DNA from: Chitinophaga sp.
Lineage (GTDB): Bacteria > Bacteroidota > Bacteroidia > Chitinophagales > Chitinophagaceae
Reading direction: 5' to 3'
Assembly: GCF_019236475.1 (NCBI RefSeq)
Contig: NZ_JAFAIX010000009.1
Span: 1 to 64,000, forward strand
Length of the DNA: 64,000 nucleotides
The translations under genes and the position numbers were made by a program. Positions 33,881-43,521 of this stretch are shown piece after piece; the first letter of the stretch is position 1; each line of letters starts with the position of its first letter. The notes below the pieces were generated by a model. The model was not told the origin of the DNA. It made no database searches and was given only the letters and a program-made list of their open reading frames with translations.

Positions 33881-35389
33881 ATGAATCAGCAACAACTGCG
33901 GAAAATTGAATTCGGTGTCGCTACAGGAATTTTCCTGCTGGCGCTGATAAATCTTCTGGGGCCTTCTTTCATGTCCAACGACCGCATCTCCATGGACGGT
34001 CCCTATGTATACAAGTTTGAGCAATATCACCAGGTATATGATTACTACCTGCATTATGTACTGCCAGCAATGGGAAAAATGTTATTCCTCTATCTCTCCT
34101 TTATCGCCATGAATTTCCTCATTATCCCCCGTTTCTTTGAACAAGGGAAATGGGTGGAGGGAGGATTACTTACCCTGCCAGTGTTGCTTATACTTTTTGT
34201 AGCCCTGATGGTATCTAATTCCTATACCTATGGCTATATGCTGGGGCAGTATGCCACTATTCGCGGCGCACATGTGCAATTCGCCAAGATGGCCTTTCTC
34301 AGTACTGCCGTATATGCTATCCTGTATGTGTTCTATTATGTTTCCAAAACCCTGTATGCCGACTACTTACATCGTTGGGTGACAGAAAAATTTCTTCCCG
34401 CAAAAGGGGCGAAGGAGCTACTGATTGTAGGTATCACTTGGGTGGCTTTAGTGGCTATTACCTACAGTAGTACCCGACGTATCATCTTCTTTGCAGGACC
34501 TGTTGTCATGACAGTGTATTACTTCACGCAGTACCGCATTTTCCCAGAATATGAATTGCATCGTAATAAACGCGTATTGTGGAGAGACCTATCCTTGCTA
34601 CTCTTGATGGTCAATACGCTTATGGTGATTGTCATCGCGGTGGTGGCGCACCGTCATGCCGGTAGCAGCGTGCCATTGGGCTTGTTATCCTTATTGTTTT
34701 GCGTGATATTGGTATTACCGCTTTGCTGGCTGCTTTTCAAGTCCAGGCAACAGCAACAAGCCACCGTTACCGGATTACAAGTTGCCCTCGGACATTCCGC
34801 TGCCAACCTAGATTTTCTCCGTACGCAAATCAACCCGCATTTCCTCTTTAATGCACTGAACACACTCTACGGCACAGCTCTCCAAGAAGAAGCCACCCGC
34901 ACCAGCGAAGGCATTCAGAAACTAGGAGATATGATGCGATTTATGCTGCACGATAATACATTGGAAAAAATTCCGTTAGATAAAGAAGTTGCGTATCTTC
35001 AGAACTATATTGATCTACAGCGACTGCGTGTACTCGTGTCTCCCGATATTAAAATTGAAGTAAATATCGATGAAACGAACTGCCACCATGATATCGCTCC
35101 TATGTTGCTGATCCCATTTGTGGAAAATGCATTCAAACATGGTATCAGTCTACGCAACAAATCGAGCATCGTTATATCCATGTCCTGCAATGAGGATAAG
35201 ATATTCTTCGATGTGTATAATACCGTACATCCCCGTCCGGAAAACGATCCGGAAAGAGATAGCCTAGGAATAGGATTGAATAACGTGAAAGAACGACTGG
35301 CATTACTTTATCCCGGCAAACACGAACTTAGTATCAGACAAACCGCGACAGGATTTTTCGTACATCTTACCATTGATGTGAACAGATAA
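33881..35389 (+). CDS. Membrane sensor histidine kinase, LytS/YehU type
   Basis: This 502-residue protein has about seven hydrophobic segments in its first 290 residues (for example VATGIFLLALINLLGPSF, MLFLYLSFIAMNFLIIP, LLLLMVNTLMVIVIAVV). A short coiled coil and the His_kinase motif INPHFLFNALNTLYG follow, with the phospho-accepting His near residue 319. The ATPase N box is PFVENAFKHGI and the G box is GIGLNNVKERLALLYPG. It begins a three-gene operon with a DUF4407 gene (6 bases later) and a LytTR regulator gene, its likely cognate partner. Confidence 0.94.
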   Translation: MNQQQLRKIEFGVATGIFLLALINLLGPSFMSNDRISMDGPYVYKFEQYHQVYDYYLHYVLPAMGKMLFLYLSFIAMNFLIIPRFFEQGKWVEGGLLTLPVLLILFVALMVSNSYTYGYMLGQYATIRGAHVQFAKMAFLSTAVYAILYVFYYVSKTLYADYLHRWVTEKFLPAKGAKELLIVGITWVALVAITYSSTRRIIFFAGPVVMTVYYFTQYRIFPEYELHRNKRVLWRDLSLLLLMVNTLMVIVIAVVAHRHAGSSVPLGLLSLLFCVILVLPLCWLLFKSRQQQQATVTGLQVALGHSAANLDFLRTQINPHFLFNALNTLYGTALQEEATRTSEGIQKLGDMMRFMLHDNTLEKIPLDKEVAYLQNYIDLQRLRVLVSPDIKIEVNIDETNCHHDIAPMLLIPFVENAFKHGISLRNKSSIVISMSCNEDKIFFDVYNTVHPRPENDPERDSLGIGLNNVKERLALLYPGKHELSIRQTATGFFVHLTIDVNR

Positions 35390-35395
35390 TAGACC

Positions 35396-36595
35396 ATGAC
35401 AACTTCATCAGAAAACAAAATGCAACCTGCTCAAGCAGAACCAGATGCCATCACAAAATTCCTGTGGTGGCTTTCTGCTGCTGATACCGACATCCTAAAA
35501 GAATGCAAAACAGAAAAAGAACGATATCGGATTATTGGTATCGCGGTATTTGTCACCTGGATGTTTGCCACCCTTGCCTGGGGATATTTTTTCTCTACCA
35601 TCGTAAGCGATGATATGATTGTGCTGGCGCTAGCCCTTTTCTTTGGCTTCGCCATACTCAGTATTGATCGTACGCTTATTGCCGCTATGACGCGTAGTAA
35701 TGGCAATAACAAATGGATGCCGGTTGTTTTCCGGCTGCTGCTGGCCATCACCATTGGATTGTTTATCTCCCAGCCAGTTGTGTTGATGCTCTTTAAGAAA
35801 GATATCACCGCACAACTGGAAATTAATAAACAAACTAAAATCGATGCATTCAAGGATTCCCTCGTCAAACAAAATGCGGTACAGCGACAATCATTTCTAA
35901 CGGATCTGGATAAGCTGAACAAAAACATCGCGCAAAAAGAAGCGGAAACAAAAGGCTATAAAGACGGTTATATCAAAGAAACAGACGGTACTGGCGGTTC
36001 CGGAAGAATAGGAGAACAAGCAGTAGCCCGTGTGAAAAAAACCGCCTGGTTGGCCTCCGAAGAGGAACTAGCAGCATTGCGCAAGCAACTGGCGCCACAA
36101 CAGGCGGCATTAGATGAACAACTAGCACATATGCGTGCGGTGGATAGTATCAAGGTGTTGGCATATACCAGTACCCTTACTGATGGCTTCCTATCGCAGA
36201 TAGAAGCCCTGCACGACCTGACAGAAAGCCATCCTCCACTCAAGCAACGTTATCGCCTGATTGTATTTATTATCACCTTGATTGAAATCATGCCCTTGCT
36301 CAGCAAACTAATGATGCCAAGAGGCGAATATGATGAAAGATTGGCTGCTGCTAGTTCACAAGGTATGCTGAATGCAAAACTAGAACAGGAAAAAGGACGA
36401 GAACTACAAGAACATTTTCAAGACGCCGCTGTTGCTGCTGATAAGGAACTGATGGACTACCTGATGCAAGAAAGTAACGCTATACGCCGTCAGCAGGCAG
36501 AACAACTAGTAAGAGAATGGAAACAGCGGGAACCGGCTTCTATTAAACTGTTCTGGCAAGAGGCGAAAAGATTGTTCTTCGGAAAAATGATGTAG
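35396..36595 (+). CDS. DUF4407 membrane protein with periplasmic coiled coil
   Basis: This 399-residue protein matches the DUF4407 layout. The N-terminal LWWLSAADTDILKECKTEKERYR segment precedes membrane helices at about residues 48-85 and 105-130. A long charged coiled coil lies at about 135-270 (LDKLNKNIAQKEAETKGYK, EEELAALRKQLAPQQAALDEQL). Another helix, RLIVFIITLIEIMPLLSKLM, at about 283-302 precedes a cytoplasmic helical tail. The function of the family is unknown. Its place between a histidine kinase gene (6-base gap) and its response regulator gene (3-base gap) suggests a sensory or modulating role in that system. Confidence 0.88.
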   Translation: MTTSSENKMQPAQAEPDAITKFLWWLSAADTDILKECKTEKERYRIIGIAVFVTWMFATLAWGYFFSTIVSDDMIVLALALFFGFAILSIDRTLIAAMTRSNGNNKWMPVVFRLLLAITIGLFISQPVVLMLFKKDITAQLEINKQTKIDAFKDSLVKQNAVQRQSFLTDLDKLNKNIAQKEAETKGYKDGYIKETDGTGGSGRIGEQAVARVKKTAWLASEEELAALRKQLAPQQAALDEQLAHMRAVDSIKVLAYTSTLTDGFLSQIEALHDLTESHPPLKQRYRLIVFIITLIEIMPLLSKLMMPRGEYDERLAAASSQGMLNAKLEQEKGRELQEHFQDAAVAADKELMDYLMQESNAIRRQQAEQLVREWKQREPASIKLFWQEAKRLFFGKMM

Positions 36596-36598
36596 ATT

Positions 36599-37300
36599 AT
36601 GAAACTTACTGCAATTGCCATAGATGATGAACCTGTTGCACTGACGGTCATTAAGAACCACGCTACCATGGTGCCTTTCCTGGAAATGAAAGGCTATTTT
36701 ACCAATGCCTTTGAGGCAATGGAATTTCTGAATAAAGAAAGAATAGATCTCCTTTTCCTGGATATTAAAATGCCGGATATCTCCGGCCTTGATTTCCTCA
36801 CCAGTATGCCAGAGCCGCCCATGACCGTTTTTACGACGGCCTACTCAGAACACGCGGTGAAAAGTTTTGAACTGGATGCAATTGACTATCTGCTCAAACC
36901 CTTCTCCCTGGCACGTTTCATTAAAGCATGTAATAAAGCACATGGTTTGTGGTTGTTGAAGCAGCGGAATAATACTGTGCGAGAAGTGCCGGAGTATATC
37001 TTTATCAAGAGCGGATATGAGCAATTGAAAATAATCCTGGATGATATCCTGTACCTGGAAAGTGCTGGGAATTATGTCAATTTCTTCATGAAAGATAAAA
37101 AAATCCTTTCCCGATTATCCATGCAAGAGGCAATTGATCTGCTGCCAGAATCTATGTTTACGCGCGTACATCGATCTTACATTGTAGCCAATAATAAGAT
37201 TGATCGGGCCGACAGGAACTCCTTGTATATTCAGCATTTCCCGGTGCCTGTAGGGGCGGCATTTGCGGAAGCGGTGGAAGAATTATTGTTGCGGAGATAG
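36599..37300 (+). CDS. LytTR family response regulator
   Basis: This 233-residue protein has a receiver domain (AIDDEP at the start, phospho-accepting Asp55 in LLFLDIKMPDISG, conserved Thr in TTAYSEHAV, Lys in DYLLKPF). A C-terminal LytTR DNA-binding domain follows at about 135-230 (FIKSGYEQLKIILDDILYLE, NYVNFF, FTRVHRSYIVANNKIDR). It is the third gene of the kinase-DUF4407-regulator operon. Confidence 0.96.
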   Translation: MKLTAIAIDDEPVALTVIKNHATMVPFLEMKGYFTNAFEAMEFLNKERIDLLFLDIKMPDISGLDFLTSMPEPPMTVFTTAYSEHAVKSFELDAIDYLLKPFSLARFIKACNKAHGLWLLKQRNNTVREVPEYIFIKSGYEQLKIILDDILYLESAGNYVNFFMKDKKILSRLSMQEAIDLLPESMFTRVHRSYIVANNKIDRADRNSLYIQHFPVPVGAAFAEAVEELLLRR

Positions 37301-37413
37301 GTTGTCGCATTTACCCCAGTAAATGTCTTAATCCCTACCCATGAATAAGGAATAAGCAGTATAATTTTACATCATCGAAAGACACTGATTGTTTAACTAT
37401 TATACTGTTTATT

Positions 37414-37809
37414 ATGACAACCTTCACCACTGCTCGTATTGCAAAGAAAGACCGCATTATTTATTGGATTTTTACCATCTTGTTTGTACTGATGGATAGT
37501 GTGCCTGCTATCTGGTTTAATAGTGAATTGGCCCGTAATGGAATAAAAGATATGGGCTTCCCTGCTTATTTTGGCGTAGAGTTGGGTATTGGAAAGATTG
37601 TAGGTGGACTACTGCTGATTTTGCCAATGATTCCTGCACGCTTCAAGGAATGGGCCTATGTTGGATTTGGAATATCACTGATCTCCGCAGGTATTGCTAA
37701 CCTGGTAGTAAAAGGACCCCTCTTCGCATTAGCCCCATTAGCTGGCCTAGTAATTCTCACCGTTTCTTACGTTTATTTTCATAGAATCAGGAAAGATGCA
37801 GCTTTATAA
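37414..37809 (+). CDS. DoxX-like membrane protein
   Basis: This 131-residue protein has four membrane segments, with the DoxX-like family core FPAYFGVELGIGKIVGGLLLI followed by FKEWAYVGFGISLISAGIANLV. The family's role is unclear; members are small inner-membrane proteins often near redox genes. It stands alone between the LytTR gene and a TIM-barrel lipoprotein gene, and its stop lies in a hairpin terminator. Confidence 0.85.
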   Translation: MTTFTTARIAKKDRIIYWIFTILFVLMDSVPAIWFNSELARNGIKDMGFPAYFGVELGIGKIVGGLLLILPMIPARFKEWAYVGFGISLISAGIANLVVKGPLFALAPLAGLVILTVSYVYFHRIRKDAAL

Positions 37810-37822
37810 GGCTGCATCTTTC
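37792..37822 (+). terminator. Terminator overlapping the end of the DoxX-like gene
   Basis: AAAGATGCAGC pairs perfectly with GCTGCATCTTT over an eight-base loop that holds the stop codon. Confidence 0.7.
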
Positions 37823-37892
37823 CCTGTCATTCATCAAAAAAAGCTACCTGTATTCTCATAAAAACGATATATTTAAATAAAACCACGTTATT

Positions 37893-38924
37893 ATGAGCAA
37901 TACGAACAATCGCCGTGATTTCCTGCGGCAGGTAGGGCTTTACACCATGGGACTAGGTATCCTGCCTTCTATTCTGGCTGCCTGTAACAACGGGCAATCT
38001 ACTGATAGCAAAGACAAAAAAGACAGCGCCAAAAATAAACTGGTGACTGAAAATGTACATGATCTCTTCTTTAAAATTTCCTTAGCAGAATGGTCTTTTC
38101 ACAAAGCATTGTTTGCTGGGAAAATGAATCACCTCGATTTCCCCCTTCGTGCAAAAAACGAATTCGATATCCACGCAGTGGAATATGTGAACCAGTTTTT
38201 TAAAGACAAAGCGAAGGATAAGAAATACCTGGAAGAAATGAAAAAACGCTGTGATGATAATGGCGTAAGAAGTGTATTGATTATGTGTGATGGAGAAGGA
38301 GAGATGGGAGACGCGGACCCGAAGAAACGGCTGCAGGCTGTTGAAAACCATTATAAGTGGGTAGAAGCGGCGCAATTCCTCGGCTGTCATGCTATCCGTG
38401 TAAATGCTGCTGGAGAAGGCAAAGCCGAAGATGTGGCCAAAGCGGCTGCTGAGTCATTGGCAAAACTCGCTGCTTTCGGCAAAGATCATAACATCAATGT
38501 GATCGTGGAAAATCACGGTGGCAACTCCTCCAATGGCAAATGGCTGAGCAGTGTTATGAAAACTGTTAATATGCCTAACTGTGGCACCTTACCGGATTTC
38601 GGCAACTTCTGCTTACAACGTTCAAAACCAGAAAACAATACGCCCGAAGCTTGGGCTAAAACCAAGTGCCTGGAAGATTACGACCGCTACACCGGTATCC
38701 AAGAACTGATGCCTTTCGCGAAAGGCGTAAGCGCGAAATCATACGACTTCAATGATAACGGTGATGAAACCACGATGGACTTCGCCCGTATTATGAAGAT
38801 TGTGAAAGAGGCAGGCTATACCGGACATGTTGGTATTGAATATGAAGGCGACCGTTTGTCTGAAGAAGAGGGTGTTCGCAAAACAAAAGAACTGCTGCTG
38901 CGTGTAGGCGCCAGCCTTAGCTAG
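37893..38924 (+). CDS. Sugar phosphate isomerase/epimerase-like TIM-barrel lipoprotein (Tat signal)
   Basis: This 343-residue protein has a twin-arginine signal ([18 protein letters not shown]) combined with a lipobox (ILAAC), so it is exported folded and lipidated. The rest is an AP endonuclease 2-like/xylose isomerase-like TIM barrel: [53 protein letters not shown] and [18 protein letters not shown]. Members in Bacteroidota act on exported sugars; the exact substrate is unknown. It is followed by a strong terminator. Confidence 0.9.
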   Translation: MSNTNNRRDFLRQVGLYTMGLGILPSILAACNNGQSTDSKDKKDSAKNKLVTENVHDLFFKISLAEWSFHKALFAGKMNHLDFPLRAKNEFDIHAVEYVNQFFKDKAKDKKYLEEMKKRCDDNGVRSVLIMCDGEGEMGDADPKKRLQAVENHYKWVEAAQFLGCHAIRVNAAGEGKAEDVAKAAAESLAKLAAFGKDHNINVIVENHGGNSSNGKWLSSVMKTVNMPNCGTLPDFGNFCLQRSKPENNTPEAWAKTKCLEDYDRYTGIQELMPFAKGVSAKSYDFNDNGDETTMDFARIMKIVKEAGYTGHVGIEYEGDRLSEEEGVRKTKELLLRVGASLS

Positions 38925-39218
38925 CAGCGAACCTGGCAAATACTTCTGCCTGTCGTCCCTGCCCAAAGAGAATGGAGGCAAAAACGCTCCAACCTGTCGT
39001 CCCTGCCCGCAGGGCAGGGACGACGAAAAAATAAAATCCGAAGGTGACATCGCAGATGTTACCTTCGGATTTTTATTTTTCCTGTATTGAAAGCGAACAT
39101 GATTTGTTTCAAAAACGAACATATGCATATTTATATAATATTTATAAATTTGATTATGTAGACACGGATTTAAAGGCACTGCATTGGTTACTTACAGCAT
39201 CATGTCAATTAACACCTT
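38925..39218. repeat. Intergenic CCTGTCGTCCCTGCCC direct repeats and palindrome
   Basis: CCTGTCGTCCCTGCCC occurs twice (38949-38964 and 38993-39008). The second copy is the left arm of a palindrome whose right arm, GGGCAGGGACGA, lies at 39012-39023. It looks like a REP-type palindromic element next to a terminator. The rest is AT-rich leader for the permease gene. Confidence 0.65.
39033..39080 (+). terminator. Terminator of the TIM-barrel lipoprotein gene
   Basis: AAAATCCGAAGGT pairs perfectly with ACCTTCGGATTTT around a 15-base loop and is followed by a T-rich run. Confidence 0.85.
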
Positions 39219-41606
39219 ATGATCAGAAACTATTTTAAAGTTGCGCTACGGAACCTGGTAAAGAACAAAACCTATGGACTACTGAATGTACTGGGGCTGG
39301 CGTTGAGCTTGACCTGTGGCATATTGATAGTGATGATGGTGCGGTTTCACCTGAGCTTTGATAACTTCCATAAGGATAGTGATCGTATTTATCGTATTGT
39401 GACAGAGCAACATCGGGATCGTATATTTTATTCGGCCAGTGTGCCTCCTCCGTTGGGTAAAGCTTTCATGAATGATTATGCTTACGCGGAAGATATGTGT
39501 CGTTTTGTAAATCCTGGTACTGTTTTGTTAACAACGAAATTCGGTAATGAGGTGAAAAAGGTGAAGGAGTCGAGTGTAATTTTTGCCGAGCCTTCTTACC
39601 TAAATATGTTTGCATTCCGACTGTTGGAAAGCGATAAGCAACCCTTGAATGAGCCTAATACAGCTATCCTGACAGAGAAAATGGCCCGAAAGTATTTCGG
39701 TAATACAAACCCCATCAACCAAATATTTTACCTTGAAAGCAGACAAGCCATACGCGTAACAGGCATTATGCAGGATCTACCCGGAAATACGGATCAAAAT
39801 GGCCAGATTATTATTTCCTGGATTTCATTAAAGGGCTTTAATAATTGGTTTCTTAGTGAGGATAGTTGGGGTGGAATAACCTCCGGTTTGAGTTGCTATG
39901 TGCGCTTGAGGCCGGGAGGAAATATTGCTGCTATTGAAAAAGACTTAGACGCATATGTACCGCGTTTTCGCCCTCATAACAAAAATGTTCATCATTATAA
40001 GCTGCAGCCATTATCAGATGTACATTTCAATGCGCGGTACGGTGGTGTGATGGAGAAAAAGAACCTCTGGATACTTTCATTGATCGGCGTATTCTTATTG
40101 ATAACGGCCTGTATGAATTTTATCAATTTGGCTACTGCACAGGCATTGAATCGTAGTAAAGAAGTAGGCATTCGCAAAGCTTTGGGGAGTCAGCGCAGCC
40201 AGCTTTTCTGGCAGTTCATCGCTGAAACCGCCATTATAACGTTGACGGCTACACTGTTGGCAGTTATATTATCTTATCTCACCTTACCGTTTTTCGGATC
40301 ACTGTTCCATTCTGATATACCATATCAACTATTTAGAGATCCTTTGTTGATTTCAATGCTGTTGTTGATGTTTGTAGTGGTAACCTTCCTGGCAGGTGCT
40401 TATCCAGGATTGATATTATCCGGATTTAAACCAGTAGCGGCACTTAAAGGGAAACTCTCCTTACAGCAAATGGGTGGCTTCAATACGAGGAAAAGTCTAA
40501 TTGTGGTGCAATTCAGTATTTCATTGGTATTGATTATTGTGATGATGGTGATTACCCGACAAATGCAATATGCGAAGGAATTTAATATGGGTTTCGATAA
40601 AGAGGCGATTGTAATGGTACCTATGGGAACTGATGATCCGGATATCAGCACCAAGACGCTGCTTCATCAACTGGGAACGATACCAGGAATAGAGCACATC
40701 TCTTTATGTTATGCATCTCCGTCGTCGCAGGCCACCTGGTCTACTTCTGTTTATTTTGACCATCGTGCCGAGGCGGAGGCTTTCCAGGGAAGCGTAAAGG
40801 GAATAGATGAAAATTATCTGGCAACATTTGGATTGAAATTGGTTGCAGGGAAAAACATCTTTCCTGCGGATTCTGCCAGGGAAATTCTTATCAATGAAAC
40901 AATGGTGAAAAAACTGGGTTTGGCCACTCCTGAAGAAGCAATAGGAAAGAATATTACCATCGGTGGTGGAGTGCTGGCAGCGCCCATTACAGGAGTGGTG
41001 GCGGATTTTCATGACGGCTCCCTCCATAGGGACATCGAAGCTATTGCCATGGCGATATTCCCGTCACAATACGAATATTATGCTATTAAGCTGGATTCCC
41101 GCAGAATGGCCGCCACACTGCCCGCTATAGAGAAGGCCTGGAGCGCCATGTATCCTGATAAACTATATACCTACGAATTCCTGGATGATACCATTGCTGC
41201 GTATTATACTACAGAAGAAACCATGTTGAAAATCATTCGCGTGTTTTCATTATTGGCCATTTTTATCGCCTGCCTGGGACTTTACGGCCTCGTGTCCTTT
41301 ATGGTAGTGCAGAAACGAAAGGAGATTGGCATCCGCAAGATATTAGGAGGAACAGTACCAGGAATATTGTGGTTGTTTGGAAAAGAATTCAGCCGATTGA
41401 TTTTACTATCCTTCTTGTTTGCTGCGCCGTTGGGGTGGTGGCTGATGCATAACTGGCTGCAAGACTTTCGCTATCATGTGGACTTAGGACCAGGGGTATT
41501 CGCTGCTGCGATTATTATCACGATGATCATAGCGGCACTTACTGTAGGCATGCAAAGTATTCGTGCCGCTATGATGAATCCTGTTAAGAGTTTAAAAAGT
41601 GAATAA
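39219..41606 (+). CDS. ABC transporter permease, MacB/FtsX type
   Basis: This 795-residue protein has the double-module layout common in Bacteroidota. A start IRNYFKVALRNLVKNKTYGLLNVLGLALSL gives the first helix and is followed by a MacB-like periplasmic domain. FtsX modules lie at about 285-415 (ACMNFINLATAQALNRSKEVGIRKALG) and 670-790 (VVQKRKEIGIRKILGG), with a second periplasmic domain between. No ATPase gene is next to it, so its partner must be elsewhere. Such solo permeases probably move lipids, peptides or drugs or act on lipoproteins. It is monocistronic. Confidence 0.92.
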   Translation: MIRNYFKVALRNLVKNKTYGLLNVLGLALSLTCGILIVMMVRFHLSFDNFHKDSDRIYRIVTEQHRDRIFYSASVPPPLGKAFMNDYAYAEDMCRFVNPGTVLLTTKFGNEVKKVKESSVIFAEPSYLNMFAFRLLESDKQPLNEPNTAILTEKMARKYFGNTNPINQIFYLESRQAIRVTGIMQDLPGNTDQNGQIIISWISLKGFNNWFLSEDSWGGITSGLSCYVRLRPGGNIAAIEKDLDAYVPRFRPHNKNVHHYKLQPLSDVHFNARYGGVMEKKNLWILSLIGVFLLITACMNFINLATAQALNRSKEVGIRKALGSQRSQLFWQFIAETAIITLTATLLAVILSYLTLPFFGSLFHSDIPYQLFRDPLLISMLLLMFVVVTFLAGAYPGLILSGFKPVAALKGKLSLQQMGGFNTRKSLIVVQFSISLVLIIVMMVITRQMQYAKEFNMGFDKEAIVMVPMGTDDPDISTKTLLHQLGTIPGIEHISLCYASPSSQATWSTSVYFDHRAEAEAFQGSVKGIDENYLATFGLKLVAGKNIFPADSAREILINETMVKKLGLATPEEAIGKNITIGGGVLAAPITGVVADFHDGSLHRDIEAIAMAIFPSQYEYYAIKLDSRRMAATLPAIEKAWSAMYPDKLYTYEFLDDTIAAYYTTEETMLKIIRVFSLLAIFIACLGLYGLVSFMVVQKRKEIGIRKILGGTVPGILWLFGKEFSRLILLSFLFAAPLGWWLMHNWLQDFRYHVDLGPGVFAAAIIITMIIAALTVGMQSIRAAMMNPVKSLKSE

Positions 41607-41612
41607 CGGGTG

Positions 41613-42461
41613 TTATTTCAGACCAAACTGTTGACGAAGAAATGCGATAGCATAGTCATATGCTTCTTTAGTGGCTTTGCTATCGTATATCGGGTTGCTA
41701 GGATTGGCAAAACCGTGTTCTGCATCAAAAGAGTGAACGGTTAATTTTTTCCCTGCTGCCTGCATATTTTCTTTGAACGTTTTCACCACTTCCGGGCTGA
41801 TACCTTTGTCTTTGGAGGCAAACAGTCCAAGTACAGGCGCATGCAGTGTTTTCAGTCGTTCAATATCTTTTTCCGGCATGCCGTAATACATCACATCTCC
41901 TATATTCTGTGTACCGTTGATCAGACCTGATTGCAATGATAAGCCTCCGCCAAAGCACCAACCAATGGTAGCAATCTGGGCTGCCTTACCTGCATAATGC
42001 AATGCCCCCTCCATAATCGCTTGTAGGCGTTCACGTGGTGCCGCTTGCATCAATTTACTGGCTTCCTCGCGATTGGTGGCTATCTTTCCATCATACATAT
42101 CCAAAGCCAATACATTCACTTTTCCGCCGAGATCGTTGTATAATTTTTCAGATTCTTTTTTAATGTAGTCATTCAATCCCCACCATTCCTGGTATACAAA
42201 GAGATATTTATCAGATGGTGTTTTTGCTTTGAATAAAAAACCATGTGCTTCTTTTCCATCAGGAGCGGGGAATGTAATGCTTACTCCTTCAGCGCCCTCA
42301 TACTTATAGGGCAGGGGATTGGCGTGCTGATTTCTGAAGTCGGAAGAATTGGCAAGGTCTGCAAACTCCGTAACAGCATCCTTATGGCAGCAACTGGGCG
42401 TCTGTGCCTTGGCGACGGAAACCAGGCCCAGCAAAGTAATTGCAAATAGTAACTTTTTCAT
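41613..42461 (-). CDS. Exported dienelactone hydrolase family protein
   Basis: This 282-residue protein has a signal peptide (MKKLLFAITLLGLVSVAKAQ). The alpha/beta-hydrolase core has the nucleophile motif GWCFGGG with Cys in the nucleophile position, typical of dienelactone hydrolases, the Asp in LGLFASKDKGISPEV, and the His in DAEHGFANPSNP. The mature protein should be periplasmic. The substrate is unknown. It converges with the permease gene, whose stop is 7 bases away. Confidence 0.9.
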   Translation of the reverse strand: MKKLLFAITLLGLVSVAKAQTPSCCHKDAVTEFADLANSSDFRNQHANPLPYKYEGAEGVSITFPAPDGKEAHGFLFKAKTPSDKYLFVYQEWWGLNDYIKKESEKLYNDLGGKVNVLALDMYDGKIATNREEASKLMQAAPRERLQAIMEGALHYAGKAAQIATIGWCFGGGLSLQSGLINGTQNIGDVMYYGMPEKDIERLKTLHAPVLGLFASKDKGISPEVVKTFKENMQAAGKKLTVHSFDAEHGFANPSNPIYDSKATKEAYDYAIAFLRQQFGLK

Positions 42462-42540
42462 GGAAAGTTGATTTGGGTAGAAGGTACAAAAAATGTATAT
42501 AAAGCTTGCTAACGTACAGGCATAAACGTTAGTAGATCTG

Positions 42541-43338
42541 CTAAAATTTAATTTCTATCTGGTTGCCCTCGGCTTTCCAGGTAAAGCCTTGTTCCTTGCC
42601 TAATTTATCCAGTACTTGTGGGAGGGAAGCATGTATAAATACTTGGCTAACAGGTTTCGCTTTGGATGCGTTTCCTTTAACATCTATTTCTACACCATAC
42701 CAATCTTCGAGGACTCTCCAAAGGTGCAGTCCCTTTGACTCATCCAAGAGCAGGGAATCGGCCAGCCAGCGTTCTGCATCCAGCGGGTTATAGGTTTCCT
42801 TTTCCATCAGGTCGATTTCCCGATTGGCCAGGATCATTTGCCCTCTTTCCAGTATTTCAGGCTGATTATCGGTGGCTGAATGATAGCTCTTGGCCACCTT
42901 CAGTTTCCCTGTCAGCAGGTAAACGGTGGCGCCCTGTTGCCCGGTAAAGCAGTGTACTCGGAAGCTGGTTCCCAGGACGGTCGAGGTCAGCTTGTCAGCC
43001 ACTACGCTAAACACAGCGCTGTCGGGCTTCACTTCAAACCAGGCATCGCCATCCAGTAATATCCGGCGTTCCTGCTGGCCATAGTTTTCCGGCACTAGCA
43101 AGAGCGTTTCCGAATTAAGGATCACGGTGGAGCTATCCGGTAGTACGACTTTTGTCCGATTGCCCATAGTCCCGGTATAGGACTGGTATTTGATACCTGG
43201 CTGCTGTAAAGACAAGATTGGACTGGGCTTTTTAACCTTTGGGGCAGGTTGGTTGCAGGCCAGGAAGGCCATGCAGCATCCTACCGATAGCAAACGAGAA
43301 AAAACCAGTATTTTTTTGGTATCATAATTAAATAGCAT
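42541..43338 (-). CDS. FecR-domain lipoprotein without the anti-sigma cytoplasmic region
   Basis: This is a 265-residue protein. Unlike normal FecR proteins it has no N-terminal cytoplasmic anti-sigma part or separate transmembrane helix. It begins with a signal ending in a lipobox (SVGCCMAFLAC). The FecR domain is clear: GNRTKVVLPDSSTVILNSETLL, RRILLDGDAWFEV, TVLGTSFRVHCF, TVYLLTGKLKVA. A C-terminal STN/DUF4974-like part follows (LHLWRVLEDWYGVEID, LPQVLDKLGKEQGFTW). No sigma factor gene is adjacent. It probably binds or senses something in the periplasm rather than holding a sigma factor. Confidence 0.82.
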   Translation of the reverse strand: MLFNYDTKKILVFSRLLSVGCCMAFLACNQPAPKVKKPSPILSLQQPGIKYQSYTGTMGNRTKVVLPDSSTVILNSETLLLVPENYGQQERRILLDGDAWFEVKPDSAVFSVVADKLTSTVLGTSFRVHCFTGQQGATVYLLTGKLKVAKSYHSATDNQPEILERGQMILANREIDLMEKETYNPLDAERWLADSLLLDESKGLHLWRVLEDWYGVEIDVKGNASKAKPVSQVFIHASLPQVLDKLGKEQGFTWKAEGNQIEIKF

Positions 43339-43381
43339 ATACCGGGAATTTTGTATACAAAAGAAAAGATCTAAAAGTAAT

Positions 43382-43389
43382 CAAATTTA
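43382..43389 (-). promoter_or_regulatory. -7 promoter box of the FecR-like gene
   Basis: On the minus strand TAAATTTG matches TAnnTTTG, 43 bases before the ATG. No well-spaced TTTG is seen. Confidence 0.4.
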
Positions 43390-43483
43390 ATAGCAGTCGG
43401 AAGCGTGACTTTTCCAATTTCTAACAAGCAATCGACAATATCCGTTAATGCTGTTAAAAAGATGTTTCAATCGCTCAATGTTT

Positions 43484-43515
43484 TTTGTTGGAGTTGTCCG
43501 TCCACCCTAACTTTG
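43484..43515 (+). promoter_or_regulatory. Promoter of proline dehydrogenase, directly before the start codon
   Basis: TTTG at 43484-43487, a 20-base spacer and TAACTTTG at 43508-43515 match the Bacteroidota consensus fully. The -7 box ends only 6 bases before the ATG at 43522, so the transcript would be leaderless or nearly so. Confidence 0.7.
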
Positions 43516-43521
43516 CGGCCC

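Noticed and set aside
39044-39238. 64-residue plus-strand frame before the permease
   Set aside because: Starts inside a terminator hairpin and overlaps the permease start; no protein-like features.
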